Positions 33,194 to 45,837 of a DNA stretch of 64,000 bases are shown here, piece after piece. A program made the translations under genes and the position numbers. The DNA is from Pseudovirgaria hyperparasitica (taxonomy: Eukaryota > Ascomycota > Dothideomycetes > Acrospermales > Acrospermaceae). The notes beneath the pieces were generated by a model. The model did not search any database and was not told the DNA's origin. It worked only from the letters and a program-made list of their open reading frames with translations. Every line of letters starts with the position of its first letter. Within the stretch, counting starts at the first letter, position 1. The stretch spans positions 434,001 to 498,000 of the forward strand of contig NW_022985562.1 in assembly GCF_010093815.1 (NCBI RefSeq), in the 5' to 3' direction.

Positions 33194-35715
33194 ATGGAGC
33201 GACCCGCCGCACACCTCGAGAGGGCATTGCTAGAATGGGTCAATACTTGCAATATGCCTCACCGGGTCAGCAAGTGGAAAGAATTCGAAGATGGACAGCT
33301 ACTATGGAGCATCTTGGTCGATATCGACCCAGAATGGTTCAGTGGAGACTTGCCCGAAGGTTCGCCTGAGACGACTTCAAATTGGATCCCAAGATGGCAA
33401 AATCTCAAGCATATCGACCGATTGATCAGATCATACCTCACAGAGAAGTTGAACAAACTCCCGAACTATAGTAAAAATGTTACACCGGACCTGAAAGCTA
33501 TCGCAGATGGCGGCGCCCCTCCACATACCATGCAAATGCTGAAGGTGGTGGTATACATGGCTGTAATATCTCCAGTCTCGGTCCAACGACAACTTGCGCA
33601 GTTTGAGAAACTAGACAAGAATTCAAGCAGCAGTCTGATCGATATGATCAAAGATATGGACGAAAGTGATACTAAGTTGGCTGTTTCAGGGGCAGATAGA
33701 GATGCCACTTCCGACATAGGTACACCAGCGTCACGACCAGCATCGCGGAACGAACTGGGCGATAATCGCGAGCCGATTGAGCGAGACCGTGAACTCGAAT
33801 ATGAAGAAAATCTCATCCAGGCGAAACGTCGTGCACGGGGTTTGGAGGATCAGGTACATAATCTTGAACGAGAGCTTATGGAGTCACGTACATTAATCGC
33901 GAACCTGGAGGAGCAAGTGAATGACACACGATTCTCCGTGGAACGTGAAATCGAGGAGAAACGCGCGAAAGAAAGACTAGAACAGTTGAGCAGAAAGGAG
34001 ATGAGCGACCGGAATCTAATAGCCGACCTCGAAACAGAACTAAATGAGGCAAGAGGCCAGTTAGAAAGCCAGAAGCGACAGATCGACCGACTAAACAAGG
34101 ACGCGGAGTCCAAGCAGGAACTCAGAGATGAGATTCAGATGCTGAAAGTTGAGCGAGATGAGTTAGGACAGAAAACCAAAGCCAATGAAAATTTGAAAAA
34201 GAAGATTCAATCCTTGCAGGACATTGAAAGAAAATACCAATCATTACTGCAAGATTCAGAAGAAAGTCGGACGCGGTTGGATGAGTTTGACAAGCTCCAG
34301 AAACGATGTGATGGCTTGTCCCAGGCAAATAACGAGAACGGCCGCATGATTCAGAATTTGGAACAGCAACTACTTACATCCGAGGAAAGACGGAGAATAT
34401 TACAACAGGAAAAGAGATTTTGGGACCAAGAAACAGAGGAGAAGAAAGAGCTATATCAACGCCAAGTGGAGGAGAACGAGGAACTAAAAGCTCAGATCCG
34501 TGACATGCATGCAGGGGCCGCTACCCAACCCCTGTCTTCTAATCTGGACGATGAATTGGCCGGTCATGACGATTCGGAAGTACAGCCAGACACAGGCAAA
34601 GTCGACCTTAGCGATGAGGATAGTCCAGGAATATTCGTCTTGAAGCAAAAATTGCAACAGGCTGAGGAGCAAAATGAAAGACTAAAGGAGCGTTGGCTCA
34701 AGAGTGTGGAAGACAACCAGGGACTTCTCAATACTATAGAAAAGCAAAAGGATGTAGAGAACTCTGATCCATATGTCAAGCAACGGAATCAATTGTTATC
34801 AGTAGAAGGACAGCTTGAGTCACTACGATCAGACCAAATGGCTGCTGGGGTCGAAAATGCAGAGCTTCGTGACAAGCTTTCGAAGAACATTGGTATGTTA
34901 AATGGTATCTCCAATCGAGCACGACTAACTCTTGCAGGTGCCGATGCAACAGGCGAAGCTCTCGATGCTGCCACTCAAGAAAGATTTGATGCTGTACAGT
35001 GCAATCTAGACAAGACAATCGAGGAATACAAAGCAGTCAAACAACATTATGATAGCGCCGTTGCAGATTTGCATGACACCAAAGGATTGCTACACGCGGT
35101 CATTGCTCTCAAGGCTGATGATGAAAGCCTGACCGAGTCGGAAATAGCCCGCATTCTCGGGGATGAACTAGAAGCGATAGATTCTGCCTCTAAAGAAGAG
35201 AGGAAAATACTACGACAGGGCTTTGTGAATAAGGTAGCGTCACAGCTGCAGGGTAGTCGGGAGAGAGTTGAAAAGGTTAACAAGGTATGTGTGAGATCTG
35301 CCTTGTTATTGATGCAGAGTTCCATTTGGACTCCTTTGTCCAACCCATCGTCTTTGTCCACTTCTGACTGACACGTTTTTTTTTGCAGCGACTCGAAGAA
35401 GCAAGTACGTCATGGGATACCATGAAGAAAGAGCTGGAGCAAGCAAAGAAAGACAACGGAGTGAAGTCCAGCGTAAGTTCAGGTTCCCGATCATCAGTTG
35501 CCAAATCACTTATCGTGTTTTTTTTACAGGACGCCGCACGGCAAGAGCTCGAGAATCTCCAGCGCGAGAACAAGCTCATGACCAGTGCTTGGTACAGCAT
35601 CACCACACGCTTGCAAAGCAACACAGTGGTCTTGGCACGACGTACGGAGGCCCCCAAAAGCTGGATCCGAAGACAGCAAGCTGTTGTAGGCGGTGTGCAT
35701 ACGCCGCGGCGGTAG
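33194..35715 (+). CDS. Hook-family dynein adaptor
   Basis: Exons 33194-34892, 34938-35284, 35389-35472 and 35530-35715 give 771 residues. Hook proteins (HookA in Aspergillus) link early endosomes to dynein and kinesin-3. Residues 1-~165 form the Hook (calponin-like) domain: LERALLEWVNTC, KEFEDGQLLWSILVDIDPEWF and VVVYMAVISPVSVQRQLAQF. Nearly all the rest is coiled coil. The conserved C-terminal cargo region contains LMTSAWYSITTRLQSNTVVL and APKSWIRRQQ. The 45-nt intron at 34893-34937 (GTATGT, CTAAC, GCAG) has no stop and is a multiple of three. Removing it gives KNIGADATGEALD, the expected continuity. Splicing is inferred. Confidence 0.95.
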
Positions 35716-36366
35716 TGTGCATATACAAGTGTTCTATGGTTGATATACGTACTCTTTCTACGTTCGTGTTGCTGCTGCGTGGTGGTCGGATATGCGGCAT
35801 TAGTTTTATACCCTTTTCTTCTTTCTTAGACGGTGACGACGACATTGAAGAGAGCAATGGATGGGCGCGCGGCAAGACATCCTTGGCAGGGGCGTGTGTA
35901 TATATTGGTAAAGAATAATGAACGAGGAAGTGTGATGTGCGTCCGATCTCGGGCATATACAGCTGTTCCTACAATTGTTCCCTCATATCGATACCTTCAG
36001 TGTAGCGAACTCCACTTTGCTTCGGAACGATTACCCTGTCTATACATGCATAGAACGTTTTTAAGGCTTCGCTTGTAAACATACTATAGTTGGACAGAGA
36101 GTGCGTAGTGCGCTGCGTGATGGGACTAGCTTGGTAAGTAAGACCCTTGCTCCTACAAGTTGCTTTTAAGAGGTGGCTCATGGCTCGTGCGCCTAGACGC
36201 GCTCCACCCCAAACAGTATCGGATGTAGGCGAGCAACAACAACTCGTCCTCTGGTCAAGCAACTACCTGTCACTCACCTTGCACAACTGCTACGCTCTTT
36301 TGCCCTCACGCGACTCCTTTGTGATCCTGTCGCGACGGATATCAAGTCAATCAGGCGCAAGTCGCA
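35716..36366. other. Intergenic HOOK / MIF2
   Basis: 650 bases in tandem orientation, with the HOOK 3' UTR and MIF2 promoter. An upstream ATG at 36180 opens a frame that runs past the MIF2 start in another frame. It could act as a uORF. Confidence 0.5.
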
Positions 36367-39085
36367 ATGCCTCCCAAAGCGCGCCAAAATAACTATTTTG
36401 GGGAGGGCCAAGGAAGGTAGGAGTGGACAGTAATCACATACAACGCGTTGTACTGATCGATGACTCAGGAAAACGGGCATTACGCTCCCAGATACCGGTA
36501 TACGCGACGAGTATGGCATTGAGACAGCTGACATATTCTCTTCACCGGAGAAGTCTGAGGTCATGGTTACTAGCGAGCGGCGCGAAGATGGGACACTCGT
36601 AACATCAGAGTCGATGGAGCTTCAGCAAAGTACGCAAGCTCGCACCCCACGCGTTTACGGCGCGTATTGGACATGGAATTCTAAATCATGCTGCATAGGT
36701 TCAATGCCGGATCCCACCGAAGCACTGTCTGTACGTCAAGTTCTGACCACAAAGCGAACGGCCCTCCCACCCAAATCGCGATCGCCAATCAAAACTGCAC
36801 TCGGCTCTTCACCTCGTCGGCAGTCCTCCATGGGTCCCCCTGCTCGGTCTCAACCAAACTCACATCATGCTGTAAGGCGAAAGTTGGATTTCAACGACTC
36901 ACAAGAGGGTATTTCGACGTCAAGCCCAGAGGCTATTAATGGAGTTGTCGGAGACGACTTGTACGATCTTCCGGGATCACCAACAGAGGCGAATGGACAA
37001 GAACACACAAACCAAGATCTAGAAGAAGTTGAAGCCCTTCCTGAGCTTGAAGATGCTACGGAGCAGCAGTCAACAGCAGAGGAGGCAGAGAATTCGTCCG
37101 AAGAACATGAAGAAATGCCACCAGAAATGCCATCTTCACCGCCGAAGAAGAGAGGTCGGAAGAGGAAACTGGTTGTTGAGGAAGCTGAAGCTGAATCGGA
37201 GGGCCGTGCGACTAAAAATGCCCGCCGTGGCGCTAGAAAGCCCGTAGTTGAGAAAATTGCGCCCACAAAATCTAAGAGGACAACGCGTTCATCATTAAAT
37301 TCTTCTCAGGTACAGGAGGACAGTATAGCACTCGCACCGGAACCAGTGCCTGCAACGGAGGAAAGTCCAGTCGAAGAAACACCACGATCGTCCCCAGCTA
37401 GGAAAAGAGCGGTTAAAGGTAAGGTTAAAACCGGGCCAACCAGAAAGGCCCGAGAACCAAGCGTCGTCGTCGAAGAAGAGCCCAGTATTGCGAAATCAAA
37501 GAATCGCGGAAGGCCCAAGCGAGATGTTGCCATTCCTCGTGAAGAATCAGGAACATCTATGCCTCCCCCTCAGCTTAAGAGCAGAGGCCGTCTACCCAAA
37601 GAACGGGATCCGAATGCAAAGACCACTGCCCGAAAGGCTCCTCGTGGCCGTAGTGAGTCCAAAGCGCCTACGGAGATGTCCATGATGTCAGGTCGTACAA
37701 CCCAAAGCACAATGAGCAACGTTCGACAGTATGTCGTTGTACCTAAGCCGGGTGCCGATGATTGGGGACGGTCACGAGCTGGACGGGCATTGAGAAGGCC
37801 ACTGGCTGGTTGGCGTGGTGAAAAAGATACTTTCGACCACCAAGGTAATCTCATTGAGTCAGTATTGACCGAAGACGTGACTCCAGTCAAACTAGACCGT
37901 CGTCGAGGCAATAAAAAGAAAAATCGACAAAGTACAATCTTTGAGGAACCCGAGATCGAGGAGCTTGAGGAGTGGGAGCAAGATCCAGGTGTTCTGTCTG
38001 GGATTGTGAACGTATGGGACAATGATATTGAGCATACGACTGGGGAGAAGGAGGAAGGTAAGATCGGCAGGAATCCTAGACTCGACTTGAATGTTCACTG
38101 ACTGCTGACTGACAGAGCTTGCATATGCTGCACCCTCTATTCAAACTCAACAGGTTAATGGCGCAGAGTTCAAATACACGCGCATTTGCGGAGTTCGTTT
38201 CTTCAACGCTGGAATGGTAGACCTTCCTCCATATTCAGAGAAGAAACGTAAGAATTCCCGGCGCATGTACATGATCTTCTACGTTCTACGGGGGCAGGTA
38301 CAAGTGACGGTAGGAGATAATCCAGAGTTCTCAATTCACAGCGGGGGTGTATGGCAAGTTCCGAGAGGTAAGCTATATTCTGTTCCTTTCCCGGTATCAT
38401 CTATCCCGTCGCACGCGTTTGCAGTTCCCGTTCGTCGGAGACAGTTTCAAGTGTCTGTCAAGGACAAGCGAGCATCATCAAAGGCCATCATCTCAACCAG
38501 CCTATGTGGGCGAAGTATGACAGCAGATGTACTTTGTCTTATCGCCAATGGATCAGGATTGCATCGTACTACGGCAGTCAATTTATACTTCAGCGTGAGC
38601 AACGCAGCACAAGGCTGAAGAGGGGCATCCACCTGTGGTCTCATCCATCCACGGCTACACAATCGAATTACTCTCGGCGGGTCTCACAGGCCGATCAGTG
38701 GTATCCTAGATCTCCAGCACCTGGTGGGCTTTAATGGTACCGAGACAGGGCTCGCATAGTTCGTGTTTGTGGTTTCGGTAGCACGACCTGGGTGGTACAG
38801 TGACACAGTGCATCATTTGTCAAAGCGACTTCAAGCCTGTAGCGCCGGAGCCCTATGATTCGGACACCGACTTCTGCCACATGGTTGTGTCACGCTCCGG
38901 CTTTTCTCTACGGATCTCGTTGTCTTACGTTCTCTTCGTTTGTGTTTCGATCAGTTGCGAATACAAATGCTGACATGCGCTTCTATGTAGGGAATTTATA
39001 CTCAATCAAAAACAGCGAGAGCCAAGAAGCGAAGATCTTCTTCTCGCAGGCTTGTCGCACACGCCCCGATGAGGAGGAAGAATAG
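36367..39085 (+). CDS. MIF2: Mif2 / CENP-C inner kinetochore protein
   Basis: Exons 36367-36416, 36469-36629, 36699-38057, 38116-38367 and 38991-39085 give 638 residues. CENP-C binds centromeric CENP-A nucleosomes and recruits the outer kinetochore. The N-terminus MPPKARQNNYFGEGQGRKTG carries the conserved FG..GRKTG block, followed by TLPDTGIRDEYG. The middle is acidic, then basic with AT-hook-like K/R-G-R-P/K motifs (KKRGRKRK, KNRGRPKR). RRPLAGWRGEK near 415-425 fits the CENP-C signature. The C-terminal cupin dimerisation domain runs from EFKYTRICGVRFFNAGMVDL to FSIHSGGVWQVPRGNLYSIKN. The cupin is split by a 623-nt intron. A 69-nt in-frame intron (36630-36698) is likely but less certain. Confidence 0.92.
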
Positions 39086-41323
39086 TACTGAAACCTTTTC
39101 TATTGGAGATGTTTACAGAACTGGTTTCAATATGTCTTATTGGACAGTATACAAATGGAGACTCAGATGTCTTTAGCACCGATGGCCTAAGTCGGACTAT
39201 TGTGTATATGGCATACTTACCGTTGGACCTGGCGAAGAATATATTCGATACGATGAAGTGGAGGCAACATCATACCTCAATTGCACGTGTTTGATTCCCA
39301 AGATATTCGATACTAGATACCCAATCTCCTTCATTGTTCCTATCTGTGCCTTTACCATAACGCAGTGTGGCCTTATTGTGTTCATCGACCGATCTCGATG
39401 TAGCGCCGTGCAGCTGATGGGACTGACAAATTCCATACGAACACGACGCGTGCATGATGAACCCGTGGGTTTACGCTCAGAGCCGTGCTAGCCGTGCCGG
39501 CTCGATGAGGAGTTTGGTACTGATTAGGCGCGCTATTGGCGGGATCGCCGGAGCTCGCTGGTGTGTAAGAAACGCAAGCCACCTTCGTGTTTATACCCCG
39601 TTTGGACGAATGGATTACTCCTAGCTGAGCTTGAACACCTCACAGTGGGTCAGGTGGGCGTTCGCATGACCTTGATGCGGTGGCGCTGTTGGTTAATCTT
39701 GACTGTTGTTGTTGGGTCTGGTGTGGATCGCTGACGGCAAACGTGTCTGTCGTGGCATGCACGCATGGAAGATTGATGAGACCAGCCGAGGGTGAAGATG
39801 AGATTTGGTGATTGAGGATGGGAAGAAGGTCACAAGGCGGTTCGGCATATGATACAGAAATATGTGCTGCCGCCGCATCGCATCGCGCATGGCCCCCACG
39901 AGTTTGCAGCCTCTAATCAACGCCACATGAAGGATCAAAGGGGGAGGGGGTTCAGACATAAGGCGTAAACGTACAGAGAGCTAGGCTCAACTCGCTTGCT
40001 TTTTCCAAGGCTGTACGATGCTGTGTGGTGCTGTGTACACTGAAAATGGATGTAGAGATTAGAGCAGTCAGCCTCATGCGTAGGATAAGGCCGAGAGGTG
40101 AGAAGTGGCGTGAAGATGTCTCTGAGAGGTTATGTACGGGATTGAAAGGTTTGGGAATAGTTGTTTGCTATCATGCCGTCATGCTAGCTTCCGGCGATGA
40201 ATACATACACATATGTAATCTTCAGTGAAGGCAAAGAAGGCATCTGGTTACAATGATATGCTGACTAAGAGACTATGGACCCTGGGTGCGGGCCGGGACA
40301 GCATGCGAATGCCACGAGGTTTACCGAAGCGGTTAGAAAAGATTACAACTACTTATCTCGAAGAGATTTGGAGCAATATGTGCTAAGTAATTAGGCAACT
40401 AGTAAAGAGGCATCCATATGGTATTCGAACAGGGTATATTCCGGTCTCACTTTGAAGATGCTCTCTTTAGGTTGCACAACATTGGTGTGGTGCTCGAGTC
40501 ATGCTAGACTGCTTATAATCGGGTCAAGTCCTTTGGAACATCCTATGGAGCAGGAACAGAAGTGTACAACAAGACGTACAACAGTACAACTTGAAATCCA
40601 ACATGTAAGCAGACGGTGATAGGGAGGTGTCTCGCGCAACTTTCCCGATGCGGGCACTAACTTTGAAGTCAAACTAGCATGACTGATGCGAAAGCAAGAG
40701 GCTTATAATGATACGAGGAATGGATGGTAGCTTTTATTATAGTGTGCAGATGTTAGCGAACTGTATCAAAGTACCAAAGACGAAGGAGAAACCAAGAGAA
40801 CGAGGCTTAGGGCTAGCAAGGGACCGGCATAGACGAGGGCACAATATTTTACCCCTTTGGGTAAGTTGACTGTGAACACCGCAACAGGGTGTTCGTCTTC
40901 TGGACACACAGCGGGAGGGACCCCAGTAAGAAGTGGGTCGCGCCCTCCAGCCCGGGACATCAAACGTGGGGCCCACACGAACACCATCACCTTCACAACC
41001 ACATACCTACTGCTCCTCATACTTAACGGTAGGGCCGTCTTCGTCTTCCCTATTCCAATTCCCACTCGGGACCCTTCATATACTGAGTTATATATGTAGT
41101 GTGTTATGCAAGTCGCCATACTATGCGGGCCTCGGAATTTTGGACAAGGCCTAGTCCCCCGGGCGCATGCACCGTTGATCAACCGTTCGCGCCGTGGCAT
41201 TCGTTTAGGATGCTGACATGATCATCGCATCTCGTCAGATGTACAGCGTCTAGATACCCCGAATCTGTCGCTGTGTCCTTGGTCGATCTCTTGAAGTCTA
41301 GCACTGATGGGCACGCCAACAAC

Positions 41324-41355
41324 GATGCCGATGCCGATGCAGATGCCGATGCCGA
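41324..41355. repeat. (GATGCC)n hexanucleotide microsatellite
   Basis: Five to six copies of GATGCC with one GATGCA variant. On the minus strand it gives a Gly/Ile run in a chance hydrophobic frame. Confidence 0.85.
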
Positions 41356-44300
41356 AAAACATTAAAATCACTATTCCAAGTGCCAGGTCACTCGCTGGTA
41401 ATAGCATGAGGAATATCACTCATGGAATCCTTTATGCCAGCCTGGTGTCTCGTGTTGTCCGAGCACGGTACGAGAATGCTGGGGTCATCGGCCCGCAAAG
41501 GAATGCTCCTTGACAGCGCACAAACATGATCCAATTGCCACATCCATCCACACCCAACACGAGTTCGCAGCGACTTCCAGTTCGTCAGAACTGCGCCCAC
41601 AGGCCAGGCTAAACTACGCCCTTCAATCTGAGAATTCGCGCGCGCATGATCGCCCCTTACTCGGCCCCCTCGGATAACCTCGTCAATCGGACCGGATAGG
41701 GCTGGTAGGGCTGTCGCTTTGCGGCCCCGAATCACACAAGCAAGTCCTTGGCCTTGGCGGACCGCATTCTTGGATGCCAATCAGGGAGCAGGCTGGAGGA
41801 TCATCACACGGTATGACACGCGACCTCGCATCTGCCAACCGCACCAAAGCCTCGTGCTGCGTTGTTTGTGTCCAGCGTGCAAGATTCACTCTGTGGCGCT
41901 GCTCTCAGCCAATCCGTCTGATTCCATATCCAACGCGCCCTACGCAAATCCCGCTCACCCACCTACTGAAACGGGTTTCATGTCAACGCCAAGGATCCCC
42001 CCCTCAAGCGCGCAGACTATTTTTAGTGCGTTCATCTGCGGAGTTTGTGCCGCTCCGGCTTCTAGAAAATACGACATGCGGCGTGATTGAGCTACGCAGC
42101 CTGCACGCACGCGCATAAGGGGGGGACGGCTGCATCAAATAACACCGCTATGAGACCCATGACATACGCGCTGCAGAAAAGAGATTGTGATCACAACTAG
42201 TCTATTCCGCCCCTAATGCCCGTTCTAGAGATTGTATGCTGGAGGCCTGAACCGTGGGCTGGGGAAGGGGGTGGCTGCGTATTTGAATATGCAATGGAAT
42301 CTATGTGAAGGTGGCGGCACGGTGAGACATTTCTGAGAGCATCAAATCAGGAGCTCTATACCACGACGCGCCCAGCTGACAAAAGTAGATGATGACACAT
42401 GCAAGCTCCAACAGTCGCAACAGCAGGCTGTCAAACTCAAACGCCCTTAAGAGTCAAGACTCACTCAACTCAAGACTCAAAGACTCAAGAGGGTGCCGCT
42501 GGCTGTGCTGTGCGGTAAAACCTGCGACGCGGACGCGGCTCTGCGTGCGATCGGCGCCGCCCGTTCGTGCAACGTGAGACGTGGGTCGTTCAGGCCATAT
42601 CCCGCCCAAGCCATTCCCAAATCCTCTTTCGAAATCCCACTACGCCGCAAATGGTGATTTGACGAAACGCAGGGCCGGCGCCGATTGGTGCAAGCCATTT
42701 TCATAATCACCCGGTCTGTGGATCCGGTCCATGGATCATGCTGAATGGGTAATTATTCTTCTTTACTATAACGCATTCCTGATCAGGCGCTTCCGGGGCG
42801 GGCACCAACCAAAAGCACGGATGAATGGAGGATTGCTGTTTTGGATCTAATACGACCGTTTTCATCGACGGCTAGCTTGCTACCTACCACAAATGCCCTA
42901 ACCCATACAACATGATTTTTAATTGTTGTCGTCGGCATGATCAGCAGATCGAGATAACTTGCAGCTGCTGCTGCCCGTGCAAAGAGACGCACAGAACGCA
43001 AAGTAGTTGAATGAAAACTCTGTCTCCTCATTGCATTTCATAAACCACCGACGGGCGTTTCAGATGCTGCAAAACTATCTGGGATTCCCCAGACTCGACA
43101 CCCGCGGCTAGACATGGCATGTAAATTTGCGCGCGCGCCATGTCACGTCCATCTATCTTTCATATACGCAGAATGTAGGTGCTGATTCATACTAATATAT
43201 CTGGTATGCCGGTCGCTTCATACTTTGGCATGTTATTGCTGTTTTCTTAGCTTGGTTTTACTAGGGGTGTGCTCAATGCTCTATACTGCTGCATGTGTAA
43301 CTTTCTAGAGCGACTGCAAATCCGTCGTTCCGATGTTAGAGTAGACATGGAGTGCATGTACTGTAGTATCCTAAGACCTGCAATGATACAAAGATGCTCT
43401 AAGCAGTTATCAATCAATGCACACAGCAGAATATAATACAAATAAATATGACAACACTTACACACACAGCCGACGCGTAGTTGATGAATCCTCAAAAAGA
43501 GCATCAAATGAAACAAACAAACAAACAGAACGAATCTTCGTTGCGGACCATCCATTGACTTGTGTTCTCTAACAGGACATCTCGAGCAGAAAGGCAGGCA
43601 AGAAGGCAAAGCGAGAGAGGAAATGAATATCTTGCTTGCTTGCTTAAGATGGTATTACTTGTATATGTGAGCGAGTGATTGTATAAAGGGATGACTTATA
43701 AGGCTATAGTAGACTTGCACATTATATACCTGGGACATATATATGACCTCTACATATATAATAGTTTTACAAAGTATATGCGTATAATGCATACACATAT
43801 ACACGTCTATACACATATCTATATATTCGGTCATCATGCACATACATATACATGTGCCTGCACTCGTGCATTACATACATATAAAACATATGTGTTCGTT
43901 CTAGAACATCCACATGATCTACCTAGTTAGTACCCACGCGCCCCTAGAACATAACAAGCCCAGCAAGAAGGATTACATCCAAGCGCAAAGCACCGCACAA
44001 CACGCGCAGCAACGGCAAAGTAGAATTGACCGTGAGTCAGTCAGTTAGTTAGTTAGCCGCATAGTAGCACGTTTCAAGCACTCCGAATTCCAAATCCATG
44101 AATCAATCCATAACTCCATAAATCTCAAAACTTAAAAAACCCAAAGTCCAGAATCCCAAAATGCTTAGTTTCATACATTCGTGATTCAAAACGAACAAGA
44201 ATCGTCGTCAACTTTAGTAGTCCAAACAAAATACAAAACAATTCAAACAACTCGACAACAACAACAAAAACAAACAATATCCACAATCCGTGCTGCACTA

Positions 44301-44587
44301 GATTACACACCACTGCACACAACACACCCAACCTTAGTCACCACCCTAACCCCAACCTCCCACACTAACCATAACCGTACCTAACCATACAGTACTACCT
44401 ACTAGTAAGCCCACTAAGCCACACTAATCCCCAAAACCGACTAGCCAGCCCTACATACACCTACATCTCCGTCCCCATGTCGGAAATCCCGAATACGGTG
44501 CGAAGCTTTCCAGTACGTACCACCACCACCACCTATTTAATTAAAGGTTTTGCTTTGTACACAAGGGTAATTAGGTGGGATAATTAG

Positions 44588-44701
44588 GGTACGTACCTTT
44601 AGGGCATCCTAGTGCCAAAGCTACGGGTACCTATCTACCTGGGCTGTACTTTACTTTGGGTACGGTCGGTACGGCGGCGGTGGGTACCTAAGGTACGTAC
44701 C
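44588..44701. repeat. Paired GGTACGTACC palindromes in a GTAC-rich cluster
   Basis: The perfect 10-bp palindrome GGTACGTACC occurs at 44588-44597 and 44692-44701. The DNA between and around them holds further GGTACC, GGTACG and CCTAAGG sequences. A third identical copy lies at 48893-48902, on the other side of the Myb gene. Confidence 0.8.
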
Positions 44702-45048
44702 TACTAGCTTAGGTAAGGTACGGTACATACATCGTCAATGCAATGCATGCAGGCATGCAAGTGCTCGAGCGTTTGAGTATGCCGTCGGATTACCTACCTT
44801 GGGTGTAGTGGTGCTGGTGCTGGGGAGCGGCCCAAGTTCCCAACCACGAAAAAAGTGCTGGGTTGGGGATGGATCGCTCTCAGTCATGTCAGTCAGTCAG
44901 GCAGTCAGTCAGTGTGTCTCTCTTAGAGGGAGGGGTAAAATTAAAAAGTCACGATCAGGTTGTTGTTTGGTTTAAAATTCATTTCATTGCTCTCTCTCCT
45001 TCAGATCATTCAGCGCTTTGACGTGGTGTGGTGTGGTGTGGTGCGGTA

Positions 45049-45213
45049 ATGGTAATAATGATGATGATTATCTCCTTCGCCTTCGCCTCCTCCTCTACTA
45101 CAACCGTCTCAGGTCTCTATTCGTGCTCGCCGGGGGGGTATAAACCAGCTTGCGAGCCCAAGCCCAAGCCCGGCCCAGACTCGCGGGTATCTATGCCATG
45201 CATGATAAAATAG
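45049..45213 (+). CDS. Candidate small secreted peptide (54 residues)
   Basis: An ATG-started frame encodes a hydrophobic leader (MVIMMMIISFAFA) with a plausible signal-peptidase site before SSSTTTVSG. The mature part of ~40 residues has three Cys (LYSC, KPAC, MPC), a PKPKPGP stretch and a stop. It sits alone in a gene-poor, repeat-rich region, as fungal effector-like genes often do. It is short and could be chance. I recognise no family. Confidence 0.25.
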   Translation: MVIMMMIISFAFASSSTTTVSGLYSCSPGGYKPACEPKPKPGPDSRVSMPCMIK

Positions 45214-45837
45214 CCAGCGTGAATAATATGCATGCTCCATGGTGCCTGATGTCATCCTGTCCTCTCCTAGGTGTCCTTCCCTCATTACCTTCCAAATACT
45301 ATTCAAATGCTCGCCAAGACTGCCTCCCTCCCAACCACCCTAAGTCCACCCCGCCCAAGTCCTTCAACCCAAAAATGCAATGCAAATTACAAACAAGATA
45401 ATAGAGTAATAAGAAAAAAAGACAAACGCAAGTAATGGGTATTAGTACATGGAGAGACACGTATACTGTGATATGCTTCTTTCGAGACGGCCGTTACGCT
45501 CCAGATATGACTGGGATGCAGCAAAGGTCGATATGACCAATGCCCCAAAAATGCTGTGACTCCAACGCTGTAGGAAACAGGACGATCGCTCAACATGATG
45601 TCTAATGGAAACGCTAAATGCAAATCAAGATGCGATCGAGATGGCTGACTTCGGTTTGTTCAGACTGGATGGTGTAGCGAGATGCTGTGCTGTGCGATGG
45701 CCGTGATCTAGGAAAAATTCATGTATGCTGCTATGTGTTGTGCGTGTGTATCTGGCTCCAAGGTAGGTCGTGTACGCAAATCCACGGTGAATTATGGTTC
45801 AGAATGCCTTCCCGCTTCACACTATTAATTATGTTGC

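Larger units (their letters stand above)
39086..45837. other. Gene-poor region, 6.7 kb
   Basis: No recognisable protein gene apart from one small secreted-peptide candidate (45049-45213). The DNA contains a GATGCC array (41324-41355), AT-rich dinucleotide-like sequence (43690-43900), runs of AGTT, GTGTG and ACTCAAG, and a cluster of GGTACC/GTAC sequence (44510-44740). It is far longer than the usual spacing of 0.3-1.3 kb in this window. Confidence 0.6.

Noticed and set aside
41222-41419. Hydrophobic Gly/Ile-rich frame suggesting a membrane peptide
   Set aside because: Its hydrophobic core is the reverse translation of the GATGCC microsatellite.
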